Assembly (NCBI GenBank): GCA_025458665.1
Contig: JALOSG010000006.1
Location: 1-27,087 of the forward strand
Reading direction: 5' to 3'
Origin: Serpentinimonas sp.
GTDB lineage: Bacteria; Pseudomonadota; Gammaproteobacteria; Burkholderiales; Burkholderiaceae_C
Length of the DNA: 27,087 bases
Part shown: positions 7,926 to 14,760 of the stretch, piece by piece
Layout: the number at the start of each line of letters is the position of its first letter
Numbering within the stretch: position 1 is the stretch's first letter
Translations under genes and position numbers: made by a program
The notes under the pieces: model-generated
What the model was told of the DNA's origin: nothing
Databases searched by the model: none
The model's input: only the letters and a program-made list of their open reading frames with translations

Positions 7926-9509
7926 TCAGGCAATCTTGAACCGGGCCACCGACTCGCGCAGCTCATCGGCAATGCGCGCCAGATCGTGCACCTGCTTCAC
8001 GGTGGAGCGCGTGCCCTCGCCGGTCTGCTCGGTAACGGCAAAAATGTGCTGGATGCTGGTGGCCGTCTGGCCAGCCAGCTCGGCCTCTTGCGAGGTGGTG
8101 GAGGCAATCTGCTCCACCAGCTCGGCCACGCGGCGGGAAAGCCGGTCGATGTCGGCCAGCGCTGCGCCCGCCTTGTCCGACAGGTGCGTGCCCGCCACCA
8201 CTTCGCGGGTGGAGCGCTCCATGGCCTGCACGGTGTCCTGGGTGTCGGTCTGGATGGCGCGCACCAGCGCCGCTATCTGGCGGGTGGCGTCGCCGGAACG
8301 CTCGGCCAGCCGCTGCACCTCTTCGGCCACCACCGCAAAGCCGCGCCCTGCTTCGCCCGCCGATGCCGCCTGAATGGCGGCATTGAGCGCCAGCACGTTG
8401 GTCTGCTCGGTGATGTCGGAAATGAGCTGCGTGATCTCTCCAATCTCCTGCGACGACTCGCCCAGCCGCTTGATGCGCTTGGCGGTGTCCTGGATCTGCT
8501 CGCGGATGGTGTTCATGCCGCCGATGGTGTCCTGTACCGCTTTGGCGCCCGACTCCGCAGCCTCCAGCGCCTCGCGGGCCACCGCCGCCGAGGTTTGCGC
8601 CTGGCGGGAGGTTTGCAGAATGCGCTGCGCCATGTCGAGCACCGCCTGACCGGAATCTCGAATTTCCCGCAGCTGTTCCGTGGATGCCGCCAGCAGTTCT
8701 ATGGAGGTGTTCTCCACCTCGGCGGTGGTGCGCGTCACCCGCGTGGCCGTGCTCTGCACATGGCCCACCAGCGAGCGCAGTTCCTCCACGGTGTAGTTCA
8801 CGGAATCGGCAATGGCGCCGGTGATGTCTTCGGTCACCGTGGCCTGCTGGGTCAGGTCGCCTTCGGCCACCAGCTGCAGCTCGTTCATGAGGCGCAAGAT
8901 GGCGGCCTGGTTCGCATCGTTGATGCGCTTGGCCTCTTTCTCCTTGGCGCGGGCTTCGGCACGCAGCCGCTCGGCCTGCTCCTGGCGCTGGCGCGTCACC
9001 TGCACCTGCAACTGCGCCATGGCACCGGCAAACAGCATGGCCAGCAGCAGCAGGGCCAGGGGCAGGCCTACCAGCCAGCTGTCCAGCCGAACCAGCCAGC
9101 CCTCTCCACCGCTGGCCTGGACGGGCACCACCGCCGCGCCAGTGGCCACCGCGAACAACACGATTGCCAGCGCCAGCAACAACGAAACCGCCAGGCCCGC
9201 TGTCAGCACGCGCTGGTGGGTTTCCATGCGGCGCTGGCCCAGCAGAGGCACGGTGTACAGGGTCTCACGCTGGGCCAGCTCGCTGGTTACACCAAAAGTG
9301 CTGTCGGGCCCGAAGGTGGAATCGGCCGGGGCTGCGGCCGGGCGGGCAAAGGTCGATGCGCCATACACCGAATCGCTCAATGTGGCGTCCGTGTTGCTGG
9401 CGTTCATGGAGTCACCGGGGTTGCGCCCGCGCCGGTCGGCAGCTTGGATCCGGGAGTTGCGGTTGTCTGCGGGAAGGGGTTCCCGTTTGCTGGTCAGCCA
9501 CTTGAACAT
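7926..9509 (-). CDS. pilJ: PilJ-like methyl-accepting chemotaxis protein lacking the periplasmic sensor region
   Basis: This 527-residue transducer should feed the Pil-Chp kinase. A roughly 95-residue cytoplasmic N-terminus includes a doubled DSTFG (residues 63-67 and 69-73). Two membrane segments follow (about 101-129 and 146-167), separated by only some 16 residues. A HAMP-like region (about 195-255) leads to a long coiled-coil signalling domain whose hairpin tip reads EQTNVLALNAAIQAASAGEAGRGF (in part, about 368-391). This tip is of the PilJ type. P. aeruginosa PilJ has about 680 residues and a large periplasmic region between its membrane helices, which is absent here. A strong GAGGAG Shine-Dalgarno sequence sits about 5 bp before the ATG. 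The gene lies 9 bp after pilI. The family and operon assignment are firm; the sensing mode is unknown. Confidence 0.9.
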   Translation of the reverse strand: MFKWLTSKREPLPADNRNSRIQAADRRGRNPGDSMNASNTDATLSDSVYGASTFARPAAAPADSTFGPDSTFGVTSELAQRETLYTVPLLGQRRMETHQRVLTAGLAVSLLLALAIVLFAVATGAAVVPVQASGGEGWLVRLDSWLVGLPLALLLLAMLFAGAMAQLQVQVTRQRQEQAERLRAEARAKEKEAKRINDANQAAILRLMNELQLVAEGDLTQQATVTEDITGAIADSVNYTVEELRSLVGHVQSTATRVTRTTAEVENTSIELLAASTEQLREIRDSGQAVLDMAQRILQTSRQAQTSAAVAREALEAAESGAKAVQDTIGGMNTIREQIQDTAKRIKRLGESSQEIGEITQLISDITEQTNVLALNAAIQAASAGEAGRGFAVVAEEVQRLAERSGDATRQIAALVRAIQTDTQDTVQAMERSTREVVAGTHLSDKAGAALADIDRLSRRVAELVEQIASTTSQEAELAGQTATSIQHIFAVTEQTGEGTRSTVKQVHDLARIADELRESVARFKIA

Positions 9510-9518
9510 CCAGCCTCC

Positions 9519-10145
9519 TCAGGCGGTAAGGGGTGGGCGAGAGGGGAAGGCACCCGGTTCGCGCAATTCCAGAAACGCTGGCCAGCTGGCCAGCACCGTC
9601 AGATCCAGCTCCAGCCACGTCTGGCCAGTACCGTCCTTCCAGCAGCGGGTGAGGGCCGGGTGCGGGGCCAGCCCAGACGGCATATCCGCTGCGCTCAGGT
9701 CACGCTGGCCATGCAGGCCCCAGAGACGGTCCACCTGCAGGGCCGCGTGCACACCCAGCGCCGGGTTGAGACTGAGCCAGTGGCCTGGCGCGTCCAACGG
9801 TGCGCCAGTCCGCGGCGCCTGGAGCTGCGGCAGCAGGCTCGATACCGGCAGGTCGAGCAAACGGCGCGTATCGGCCACCACCGTCATCTGGCCCCGCACA
9901 CTGGCCACGCCCAGTACCCAGGCCACGGTCCGGGGCAGCCGTTGCAGCGGCTGCAGGGGCACGATCTCTCCCAGATGCCGCAACGCCAGCAGCAGCCGCA
10001 CCGTACCCACCCCCACGCCCAGCCAGTCCACGGACAGACCCTGCCCCGCAGAGTCCGCCAGCTTGCGCAGCAGGGCTTCCTGAAAAGCCTGCAGGCTGGG
10101 CCGGGCCAGCGGGATGGTGGGTGCGTCGGGGAAATCGGTGTTCAT
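9519..10145 (-). CDS. pilI: PilI-like CheW domain adaptor protein
   Basis: This 208-residue cytoplasmic protein has a CheW-like fold. The strand pattern LGVGVGTVRLLLALRHLGEI (about 42-61), then LGVASVRGQMTVVADTRRLLDLP (in part, about 78-100), is the CheW core with its conserved RG turn. A second half runs to about residue 195. PilI couples the PilJ receptor to the CheA-type kinase in type IV pilus chemotaxis. It sits between pilH and pilJ, exactly where pilI is expected. The ATG overlaps the pilH stop codon as ATGA, so translation is probably coupled. It is somewhat longer than P. aeruginosa PilI (about 178 residues). Specific naming rests mainly on synteny, since CheW domains diverge quickly. 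Confidence 0.87.
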   Translation of the reverse strand: MNTDFPDAPTIPLARPSLQAFQEALLRKLADSAGQGLSVDWLGVGVGTVRLLLALRHLGEIVPLQPLQRLPRTVAWVLGVASVRGQMTVVADTRRLLDLPVSSLLPQLQAPRTGAPLDAPGHWLSLNPALGVHAALQVDRLWGLHGQRDLSAADMPSGLAPHPALTRCWKDGTGQTWLELDLTVLASWPAFLELREPGAFPSRPPLTA

Positions 10146-10555
10146 GGCTTGAGGGCCGCAATCTTGGCCAGCAACAGCTCGGCGTCCACCGGCTTGGTGA
10201 AGTAGTCCCGCGCACCCTGGCGCAGACCCCAGACGCGGTCGGTCTCCTGGCTCTTGCTGGTGCAGAGGAACACGGGGACATGGGCATAGTCCGGATGCCG
10301 CGCCAGCGAACGGGTCAGCTGGAAACCGCTGGTGCCGGGCATCACCACATCCATGAGGATGAGGTCGGGCAGGCGCTGGCGCAGTGCTTCGTAGGCTTGC
10401 TCGGCGTTTTCGGCGGTGCGCACGTGGTAGCCATGCCGCGCCAGCAAGGTGCGCAGGAAGACCAGTTCGGTCCTGGAATCATCCACCACCAGAATGTCCT
10501 TGACGTGGGTCGCGGGCACGGCGGCAGCCGATGTGATGGAGGGCGTCGTGTTCAT
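10142..10555 (-). CDS. pilH: PilH-like response regulator (single receiver domain)
   Basis: This 137-residue protein is one CheY-like receiver domain. The acidic pair is Asp25-Asp26 in ILVVDDSRTE, the phospho-acceptor is Asp69 in LILMDVVMPG, the switch residue is Thr99 and the conserved Lys is Lys121 in YFTKPV. It has no output domain, so it should act by protein-protein contact or as a phosphate sink. In P. aeruginosa, PilH opposes or balances PilG in controlling pilus retraction and cAMP. The same frame stays open further upstream, but the ATG at 10555 overlaps the pilG stop as ATGA and gives the normal length, so that start is chosen. The short Ser/Thr/Ala N-terminal tail (about 18 residues) is unremarkable. 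Confidence 0.9.
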   Translation of the reverse strand: MNTTPSITSAAAVPATHVKDILVVDDSRTELVFLRTLLARHGYHVRTAENAEQAYEALRQRLPDLILMDVVMPGTSGFQLTRSLARHPDYAHVPVFLCTSKSQETDRVWGLRQGARDYFTKPVDAELLLAKIAALKP

Positions 10556-10974
10556 AGCGCAGCGGGTACGCCTGCGTGGCTGCCAGCGTGGCGACGCACA
10601 GCCCCAATCAGCGACTCTTTGTTGAAAGGCTTGGTCAGGTGGTCCAGAGAACCCACCAGCCGGCCGCGCGCCACATCGAAAATACCGTCTTTGGAAGACA
10701 GCATCACCACCGGCAAGCCGGCAAAGCGCGCGTTGCGCTTGACGATGGAGCAGGTCTGGTAACCATCCAGGCGCGGCATGAGGATGTCGCAAAACACCAG
10801 ATCGGGGCCGAAGTCCTGGATCTTGGCCAGCGCATCGAAACCGTCCTCGGCCAGCATGACCTGGTAGCCGCCTTGGCGCAGAAACAGCTCGGCGCTGCGG
10901 CGCACCGTCTCGCTGTCGTCCACCACCAGCACCTTCAAGGGTGCCACTGCCGGTCCCGATTCTGGTTCGGTCAT
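10552..10974 (-). CDS. pilG: PilG-like response regulator (single receiver domain)
   Basis: This 140-residue CheY-like receiver has the acidic pair Asp19-Asp20 in LVVDDSETVRR, phospho-acceptor Asp63 in FCDILMPRLDGYQ, switch residue Ser93 and Lys115 in LTKPFNK. The order pilG-pilH-pilI-pilJ-chpA matches the known Pil-Chp operon. In P. aeruginosa, phosphorylated PilG promotes pilus extension and adenylate cyclase activation. A GGGAG sequence about 9 bp before the ATG can serve as a Shine-Dalgarno sequence. The 75 bp between the rubredoxin stop and this ATG contain GC-rich hairpins but no T-tract, so co-transcription with rubredoxin is likely. The pilG versus pilH assignment follows gene order and the CDILMPRLDGYQ motif. 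Confidence 0.9.
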   Translation of the reverse strand: MTEPESGPAVAPLKVLVVDDSETVRRSAELFLRQGGYQVMLAEDGFDALAKIQDFGPDLVFCDILMPRLDGYQTCSIVKRNARFAGLPVVMLSSKDGIFDVARGRLVGSLDHLTKPFNKESLIGAVRRHAGSHAGVPAAL

Positions 10975-11049
10975 GCGTTATCGCTCCCAAAGCACACAGG
11001 TTCCGGCAGGGCCGGACGGGGCGGAGCCGCGCCCTCAGGCGCACTCAGC

Positions 11050-11223
11050 TCAAATCTGCACCATCTCGAAGTCTTCCTTGCGGGCACCGCACTCCGGGCA
11101 GACCCAGTTCATGGGCACCTGCTCCCAGGGGGTGCCGGGCGCAATGCCGTCTTCCGGCGCGCCGGCTTCCTCGTCGTAAATCCAGCCACAGATCAGGCAC
11201 ATCCAGGTCTTGCTTGCACTCAT
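11050..11223 (-). CDS. Rubredoxin
   Basis: This 57-residue electron carrier binds one iron through four cysteines. The two knuckles are visible: C9-L-I-C12-G and C42-P-E-C45-G. The aromatic/acidic core between them (GWIYDEEAG, PWEQVP) is typical of rubredoxins. The ATG at 11223 gives the standard compact length. An in-frame ATG further upstream would add an atypical 11-residue tail, so it was not chosen, although the Shine-Dalgarno sequence is weak for either. The protein is cytoplasmic and could pass electrons to an oxygenase, an oxidative-stress reductase or another partner; no partner gene is adjacent. It is divergent from the ThiD-like gene and probably shares a transcript with the downstream pilG operon. 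RubA would be a possible name but is not assigned. Confidence 0.95.
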   Translation of the reverse strand: MSASKTWMCLICGWIYDEEAGAPEDGIAPGTPWEQVPMNWVCPECGARKEDFEMVQI

Positions 11224-11297
11224 TGGAATTGGTTGCTTGTCATAGAATGGGTTCATTGTATCGGGGCAGCCAGCGCCCTCCACCCCTGCCGGACCGA
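11224..11297. promoter_or_regulatory. Divergent promoter region between rubredoxin and ThiD-like gene
   Basis: This 74-bp gap must hold, or lie next to, the starts of two divergent transcripts. On the minus strand TACAAT (11255-11260) resembles a -10 box for rubredoxin-pilG. On the plus strand TAGAAT (11243-11248) resembles a -10 box for the ThiD-like gene. No convincing -35 partner is seen for either, so this is only a weak prediction. Confidence 0.35.
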
Positions 11298-12290
11298 ATG
11301 ACGCACGGAATGCCGCCAACCTCCGATCCCCGCTCCCCGCCCCCCTCCTCCGATACCCCAGACGGCGCCGCTACCGATTCGGCCGAAGGCCAGGAGGCAT
11401 CTCTCCCCTGTGTCATGACCTTCAACGCCAACGACCCCAGCGGCGCAGGGGGTCTGGCGGCCGACCTCACCGCCATGGCCAGCGCCTCGGCGCACGTGCT
11501 CCCGGTGGTCACCGGCACCTATGTCCGCGATACCCGCAGCATCCAGCAGCACCTCACTTTCGATGAGGACATGGTGGAAGACCAGGCCCGCTGCGTGCTG
11601 GAAGACACCCCCGTGCAGGCCTTCAAGGTGGGCTTTGTGGGCAGCCCCGAGAACCTCAGCACCATTGCCGAAATCCTCTCCGACTACGGCGATGTACCGG
11701 TAGTGACCTACATGCCCAGCCTGGACTGGCACGAGGAAGCCGAGATAGAGAACTACCTGGACGCCTGCGCCGAACTGCTGCTGCCACAGACCGCCGTGCT
11801 GGTGGGCAACCACAACACCCTGTGCCGCTGGCTGCTGCCCGACTGGTCCCAGGACAAACCGCCGGGACCGCGTGACGTGGCCCGCGCTGCCGCCGAGCAC
11901 GGCGCGCCCTACACCCTGGTCACCGGTTTCAACACCGCCGACCAGTTCCTGGAAAGCCACCTGGCCAGCCCGGAAGCGGTGCTGGCCACCGCCCGCTACG
12001 AACGCTTCGAAGCCACCTTCACCGGGGCGGGCGAAACCCTCTCGGCCGCGCTGTGCGCCCTGATTGCCTCCGGTGCCGACCTGCAGGTGGCCTGTGCCGA
12101 AGCCCTGACCTACCTGGACCAATGCCTGGATGCTGGCTTCCAGCCTGGCATGGGCCACGCCGTCCCGGACCGGCTGTTCTGGGCGCACGACGATGCCGCC
12201 AGTGGCACCGAAGACGACGACCCCCCGGGCGATGCCGCATCGGCCGCCCATGGACTGGCGGACTTCCCACTGAAATCCACCCCGCACTGA
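11298..12290 (+). CDS. ThiD-like (phosphomethylpyrimidine kinase family) protein with altered active-site motif
   Basis: This 330-residue protein belongs to the ribokinase-like ThiD superfamily. The N-terminal substrate loop MTFNANDPSGAGGLAADLTAM (in part, residues 40-60) parallels the ThiD pattern AGSDPSGGAGIQADLK. The C-terminal anion-hole region reads FTGAGETLSAAL (241-252), where ThiD normally has HGTGCTLSAAL, so the usual Cys is Glu246. Genuine ThiD phosphorylates hydroxymethylpyrimidine and its phosphate for thiamine synthesis. The mid-domain block that in ThiD reads NLPEA is also poorly conserved. A Pro/Ser/Asp-rich N-terminal leader of about 36 residues and an acidic C-terminal tail (about 297-315) add length. 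The ATG at 11298 is the first plausible start; one at 11310 would also work. hemL follows after 22 bp. The fold is confident, but the substrate is unknown and no other thiamine gene is nearby. Confidence 0.8.
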   Translation: MTHGMPPTSDPRSPPPSSDTPDGAATDSAEGQEASLPCVMTFNANDPSGAGGLAADLTAMASASAHVLPVVTGTYVRDTRSIQQHLTFDEDMVEDQARCVLEDTPVQAFKVGFVGSPENLSTIAEILSDYGDVPVVTYMPSLDWHEEAEIENYLDACAELLLPQTAVLVGNHNTLCRWLLPDWSQDKPPGPRDVARAAAEHGAPYTLVTGFNTADQFLESHLASPEAVLATARYERFEATFTGAGETLSAALCALIASGADLQVACAEALTYLDQCLDAGFQPGMGHAVPDRLFWAHDDAASGTEDDDPPGDAASAAHGLADFPLKSTPH

Positions 12291-12312
12291 TCTTTCCCCC
12301 AGAGCCCCACCC

Positions 12313-13608
12313 ATGACCGACCGCAACCAGATTCTTTTCGACCGCGCCAAACAGCTGATTCCCGGCGGCGTGAACTCCCCCGTGCGCGCCTTCAAGGCCG
12401 TGGGCGGCACGCCGCGCTTCGTACAGCGCGCGCAGGGCGCCTACTTCTGGGACGCCAACGGCCAGCGCTACACGGACTACATCGGCTCCTGGGGCCCCAT
12501 GATCCTGGGCCACGGCCACCCCGCCGTGGTGGAAGCCGTACAAAAGGCCGTGCTGGAAGGTTTTTCCTACGGCGCCCCCACCGAACGCGAGGTGGAGCTG
12601 GCCGAAGAAATTGTGAAGCTGGTGCGCTCGGTGGACATGGTGCGGCTGGTGAGCTCCGGCACCGAAGCCGGCATGAGTGCCATACGCCTGGCGCGCGGCG
12701 CCACCGGGCGCAAGAAGATCATCAAGTTCGAGGGCTGCTACCACGGCCATGCCGACGCGCTGCTGGTGAAAGCCGGTTCCGGGCTGGCCACCTTTGGCAA
12801 CCCCACCAGCGCCGGCGTACCGCCCGAGGTGGTGCAGCACACACTGGTGCTGGAGTACAACAACATCGAGCAGCTGGAAGCGGCCTTTGCCGAGCACGGC
12901 CCCGAAGTGGCCTGCCTGATGATCGAGCCCATTGCCGGCAACATGAACTTCGTGCGGGCCAGCGTGCCCTTCATGAAGCGCTGCCGCGAGCTGTGCACCC
13001 AGTACGGCGCACAGCTGGCTTTCGATGAAGTCATGACCGGCTTCCGCGTGGCACTGGGTTGCGCGCAAAGCGTGTACGCCCAGCTCATTCCCGGCTTCGA
13101 GCCCGACATGACTGTCATGGGCAAAGTGATTGGGGGCGGCATGCCTCTGGCTGCGTTTGGCGCCAAGCGCGCGGTCATGGAACAGCTGGCGCCGCTGGGG
13201 GGCGTTTACCAGGCCGGCACCCTGAGCGGCAACCCGGTGGCCACCGCCTGCGGCCTGGCCACGCTGAAGGAAATCCAGAAGCCCGGCTTCTTCGAGAAAC
13301 TGGGCGCCACCACGCAAAGCCTGGTGAGCGGGCTCACCTCCGCCGCGCACGAAGCGGGCCTGCCCTTCTGCGGCGACAGCCAGGGCGGCATGTTCGGCTT
13401 CTTCCTGTTCAACGAACTGCCGCAAAACTACGCCACCGTCATGACCACCGACGGCCCGCGCTTCAACCGCTTCTTCCACGGCATGCTGGATCGCGGCGTC
13501 TACTTCGCGCCCGCGCTCTACGAAGCCGGCTTTGTGAGCGCCGCACACACACAGGCCGATATCGATGCCACCGTGGCGGCCGCGCGCGAAGTCTTCGCCA
13601 CCATGTAA
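12313..13608 (+). CDS. hemL: Glutamate-1-semialdehyde 2,1-aminomutase
   Basis: This 431-residue PLP enzyme converts glutamate-1-semialdehyde to 5-aminolevulinate in the C5 tetrapyrrole pathway. Visible signatures are GGVNSPVRAFKAVGG (18-32), SSGTEAGMSA (114-123), YHGHAD (143-148), the PLP-binding FDEVMTGFR (237-245) and the Schiff-base lysine Lys271 in MGKVIGGGMPLAAFG. Length and sequence match the E. coli enzyme (426 residues) closely. Betaproteobacteria commonly use the C5 route, so this is probably the essential copy. It starts 22 bp after the ThiD-like gene and ends 6 bp before the patatin gene, consistent with one transcript. The Shine-Dalgarno sequence before its ATG is weak. It looks intact. 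Confidence 0.97.
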   Translation: MTDRNQILFDRAKQLIPGGVNSPVRAFKAVGGTPRFVQRAQGAYFWDANGQRYTDYIGSWGPMILGHGHPAVVEAVQKAVLEGFSYGAPTEREVELAEEIVKLVRSVDMVRLVSSGTEAGMSAIRLARGATGRKKIIKFEGCYHGHADALLVKAGSGLATFGNPTSAGVPPEVVQHTLVLEYNNIEQLEAAFAEHGPEVACLMIEPIAGNMNFVRASVPFMKRCRELCTQYGAQLAFDEVMTGFRVALGCAQSVYAQLIPGFEPDMTVMGKVIGGGMPLAAFGAKRAVMEQLAPLGGVYQAGTLSGNPVATACGLATLKEIQKPGFFEKLGATTQSLVSGLTSAAHEAGLPFCGDSQGGMFGFFLFNELPQNYATVMTTDGPRFNRFFHGMLDRGVYFAPALYEAGFVSAAHTQADIDATVAAAREVFATM

Positions 13609-13614
13609 GCGTCC

Positions 13615-14712
13615 ATGAAGCCCGCCTGCCGCCTGGTCGATCTGGCCCTGCAGGGCGGCGGGTCGCATGGCGCTTTCACCTGGGGTGTGCTCGACCGCCT
13701 GCTGGAAGAGGAATGGCTGGAGATTGCCGGCATCAGCGGCACCAGCGCCGGCGCCATGAATGCGGTGGCACTGGCCGCTGGCCTCATGGAAAACGGCCGC
13801 GACGGCGCCCGCACCACCCTGCGCCGCTTCTGGGAAGGCGTGGCCCGCCAGTCCCCGTTCCACCACCTCAGCGCGGCAACCAACCCGTTCCTGGAAGGCT
13901 GGATGAACGAGGGCTGGGGCCAGGTGTGGCAACAAAGCTGGCAGAAAACCTGGCAGGAACCCATGCGCAAGGGCGCCGCCCTCATGGGCTCGGTGCTGGG
14001 CAGCCAGTTCTCGCCCTACCAGCTCAACCCCTTGAACCTCAACCCGCTGCGCCAGGTGCTGCTGGACACCGTGGACTTCACCCGCGTCTGCGGCTGCCAC
14101 AAAACCCAGCTCTTCATTGCCGCCACCCAGGTGCGCACCGGCGCGCTGCGCATTTTTCGCCAGCACGAACTCTCGCCCGATGTGGTACTGGCCTCCGCCT
14201 GCCTGCCGCTGCTGTTCCAGGCGGTAGAAATCGACGGCGAGGCCTACTGGGACGGCGGCTACGCGGGCAACCCGTCTTTGCTGCCGCTCATTGCCGAGAG
14301 CGAGGCCGACGACCTGCTGCTGGTGCAGATCAACCCCAATCAGCGACCCGAACTCCCCACCAGCGCCAGCGACATTCTGGAACGCATCAACGAAGTCACC
14401 TTCAACGCCAGCCTCATCAAGGAAATGCGCAACATTGCGCTCATGAAGCAGCTCATTGCCGACGAAGGCCGCCCCGGCCACCAGTACAAAAACCCCCTAT
14501 TCCAGCGCGTGGCCGCCTTGCGCGTGCACCGGGTGGATGGCGACCCGGTACTCGCCCCGCTGGGCGCTGGCACCAAAATGCAAACCGACCTGCCGTTCCT
14601 GGAAAAACTCTTCAGCGCAGGGCGCCAGTCGGCCAGCGAATGGCTGGCCACGCACGGCCCAGCGCTGGGGGTGCGCAGCACGCTCGACCTGGATGCTGCC
14701 TTTGGCGGCTGA
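13615..14712 (+). CDS. Patatin-like phospholipase family protein
   Basis: This 365-residue protein has the patatin serine-lipase fold. The oxyanion loop is QGGGSHGAFTWG (13-24), the nucleophile elbow is GTSAG with Ser44, and the catalytic-dyad Asp is Asp213 in WDGGYAGNP. All three motifs are present, so it should be an active acyl hydrolase on phospholipids or related esters. There is no signal peptide or membrane segment, so it is probably cytoplasmic or peripheral. A region rich in Trp, Gln and Asn (about 92-145) may contact lipid. The ATG lies 6 bp after the hemL stop with no clear Shine-Dalgarno sequence, suggesting translation coupled to hemL. It is the last gene before the terminator shared with acnB. 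The physiological substrate cannot be read from the sequence. Confidence 0.92.
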   Translation: MKPACRLVDLALQGGGSHGAFTWGVLDRLLEEEWLEIAGISGTSAGAMNAVALAAGLMENGRDGARTTLRRFWEGVARQSPFHHLSAATNPFLEGWMNEGWGQVWQQSWQKTWQEPMRKGAALMGSVLGSQFSPYQLNPLNLNPLRQVLLDTVDFTRVCGCHKTQLFIAATQVRTGALRIFRQHELSPDVVLASACLPLLFQAVEIDGEAYWDGGYAGNPSLLPLIAESEADDLLLVQINPNQRPELPTSASDILERINEVTFNASLIKEMRNIALMKQLIADEGRPGHQYKNPLFQRVAALRVHRVDGDPVLAPLGAGTKMQTDLPFLEKLFSAGRQSASEWLATHGPALGVRSTLDLDAAFGG

Positions 14713-14716
14713 AGCT

Positions 14717-14746
14717 AAAACGGCCCCGAAGGGCCGTTGTGCTTTT
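14717..14746. terminator. Bidirectional intrinsic terminator between the patatin gene and acnB
   Basis: An 8-bp perfect stem, AACGGCCC (14719-14726) with GGGCCGTT (14731-14738), encloses a 4-nt loop. Read on the minus strand the loop is C-TTCG-G, the especially stable tetraloop, and the stem runs straight into TTTTAG. That is a strong terminator for acnB. On the plus strand the stem is followed by GTGCTTTT, so it should also stop the hemL-patatin transcript. It fills most of the 48-bp convergent gap. Confidence 0.85.
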
Positions 14747-14760
14747 CATCAAGCGCTGGT

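Noticed and set aside
4252..8373. A 1373-codon open frame on the plus strand opposite chpA and the end of pilJ
   Set aside because: It is antisense to strong coding frames with recognisable domains. Long stop-free antisense frames are expected at this GC content, and its translation is Gln/Arg/His-rich with no recognisable motif.
7986..10205. A 739-codon plus-strand frame opposite pilJ and pilI
   Set aside because: Antisense shadow of pilJ and pilI, low-complexity His/Gln/Gly-rich translation, no ribosome site or family signature.
10990..11040. GC-rich hairpins between rubredoxin and pilG as a terminator
   Set aside because: Stems such as CCGGC/GCCGG exist, but no T-tract follows on the minus strand, so termination is not supported.
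10556..11044. An N-terminal extension of pilH reading through pilG and toward rubredoxin
   Set aside because: The upstream part is out of frame with well-defined pilG and its translation is low-complexity. The ATG at 10555 with ATGA overlap gives a normal receiver.
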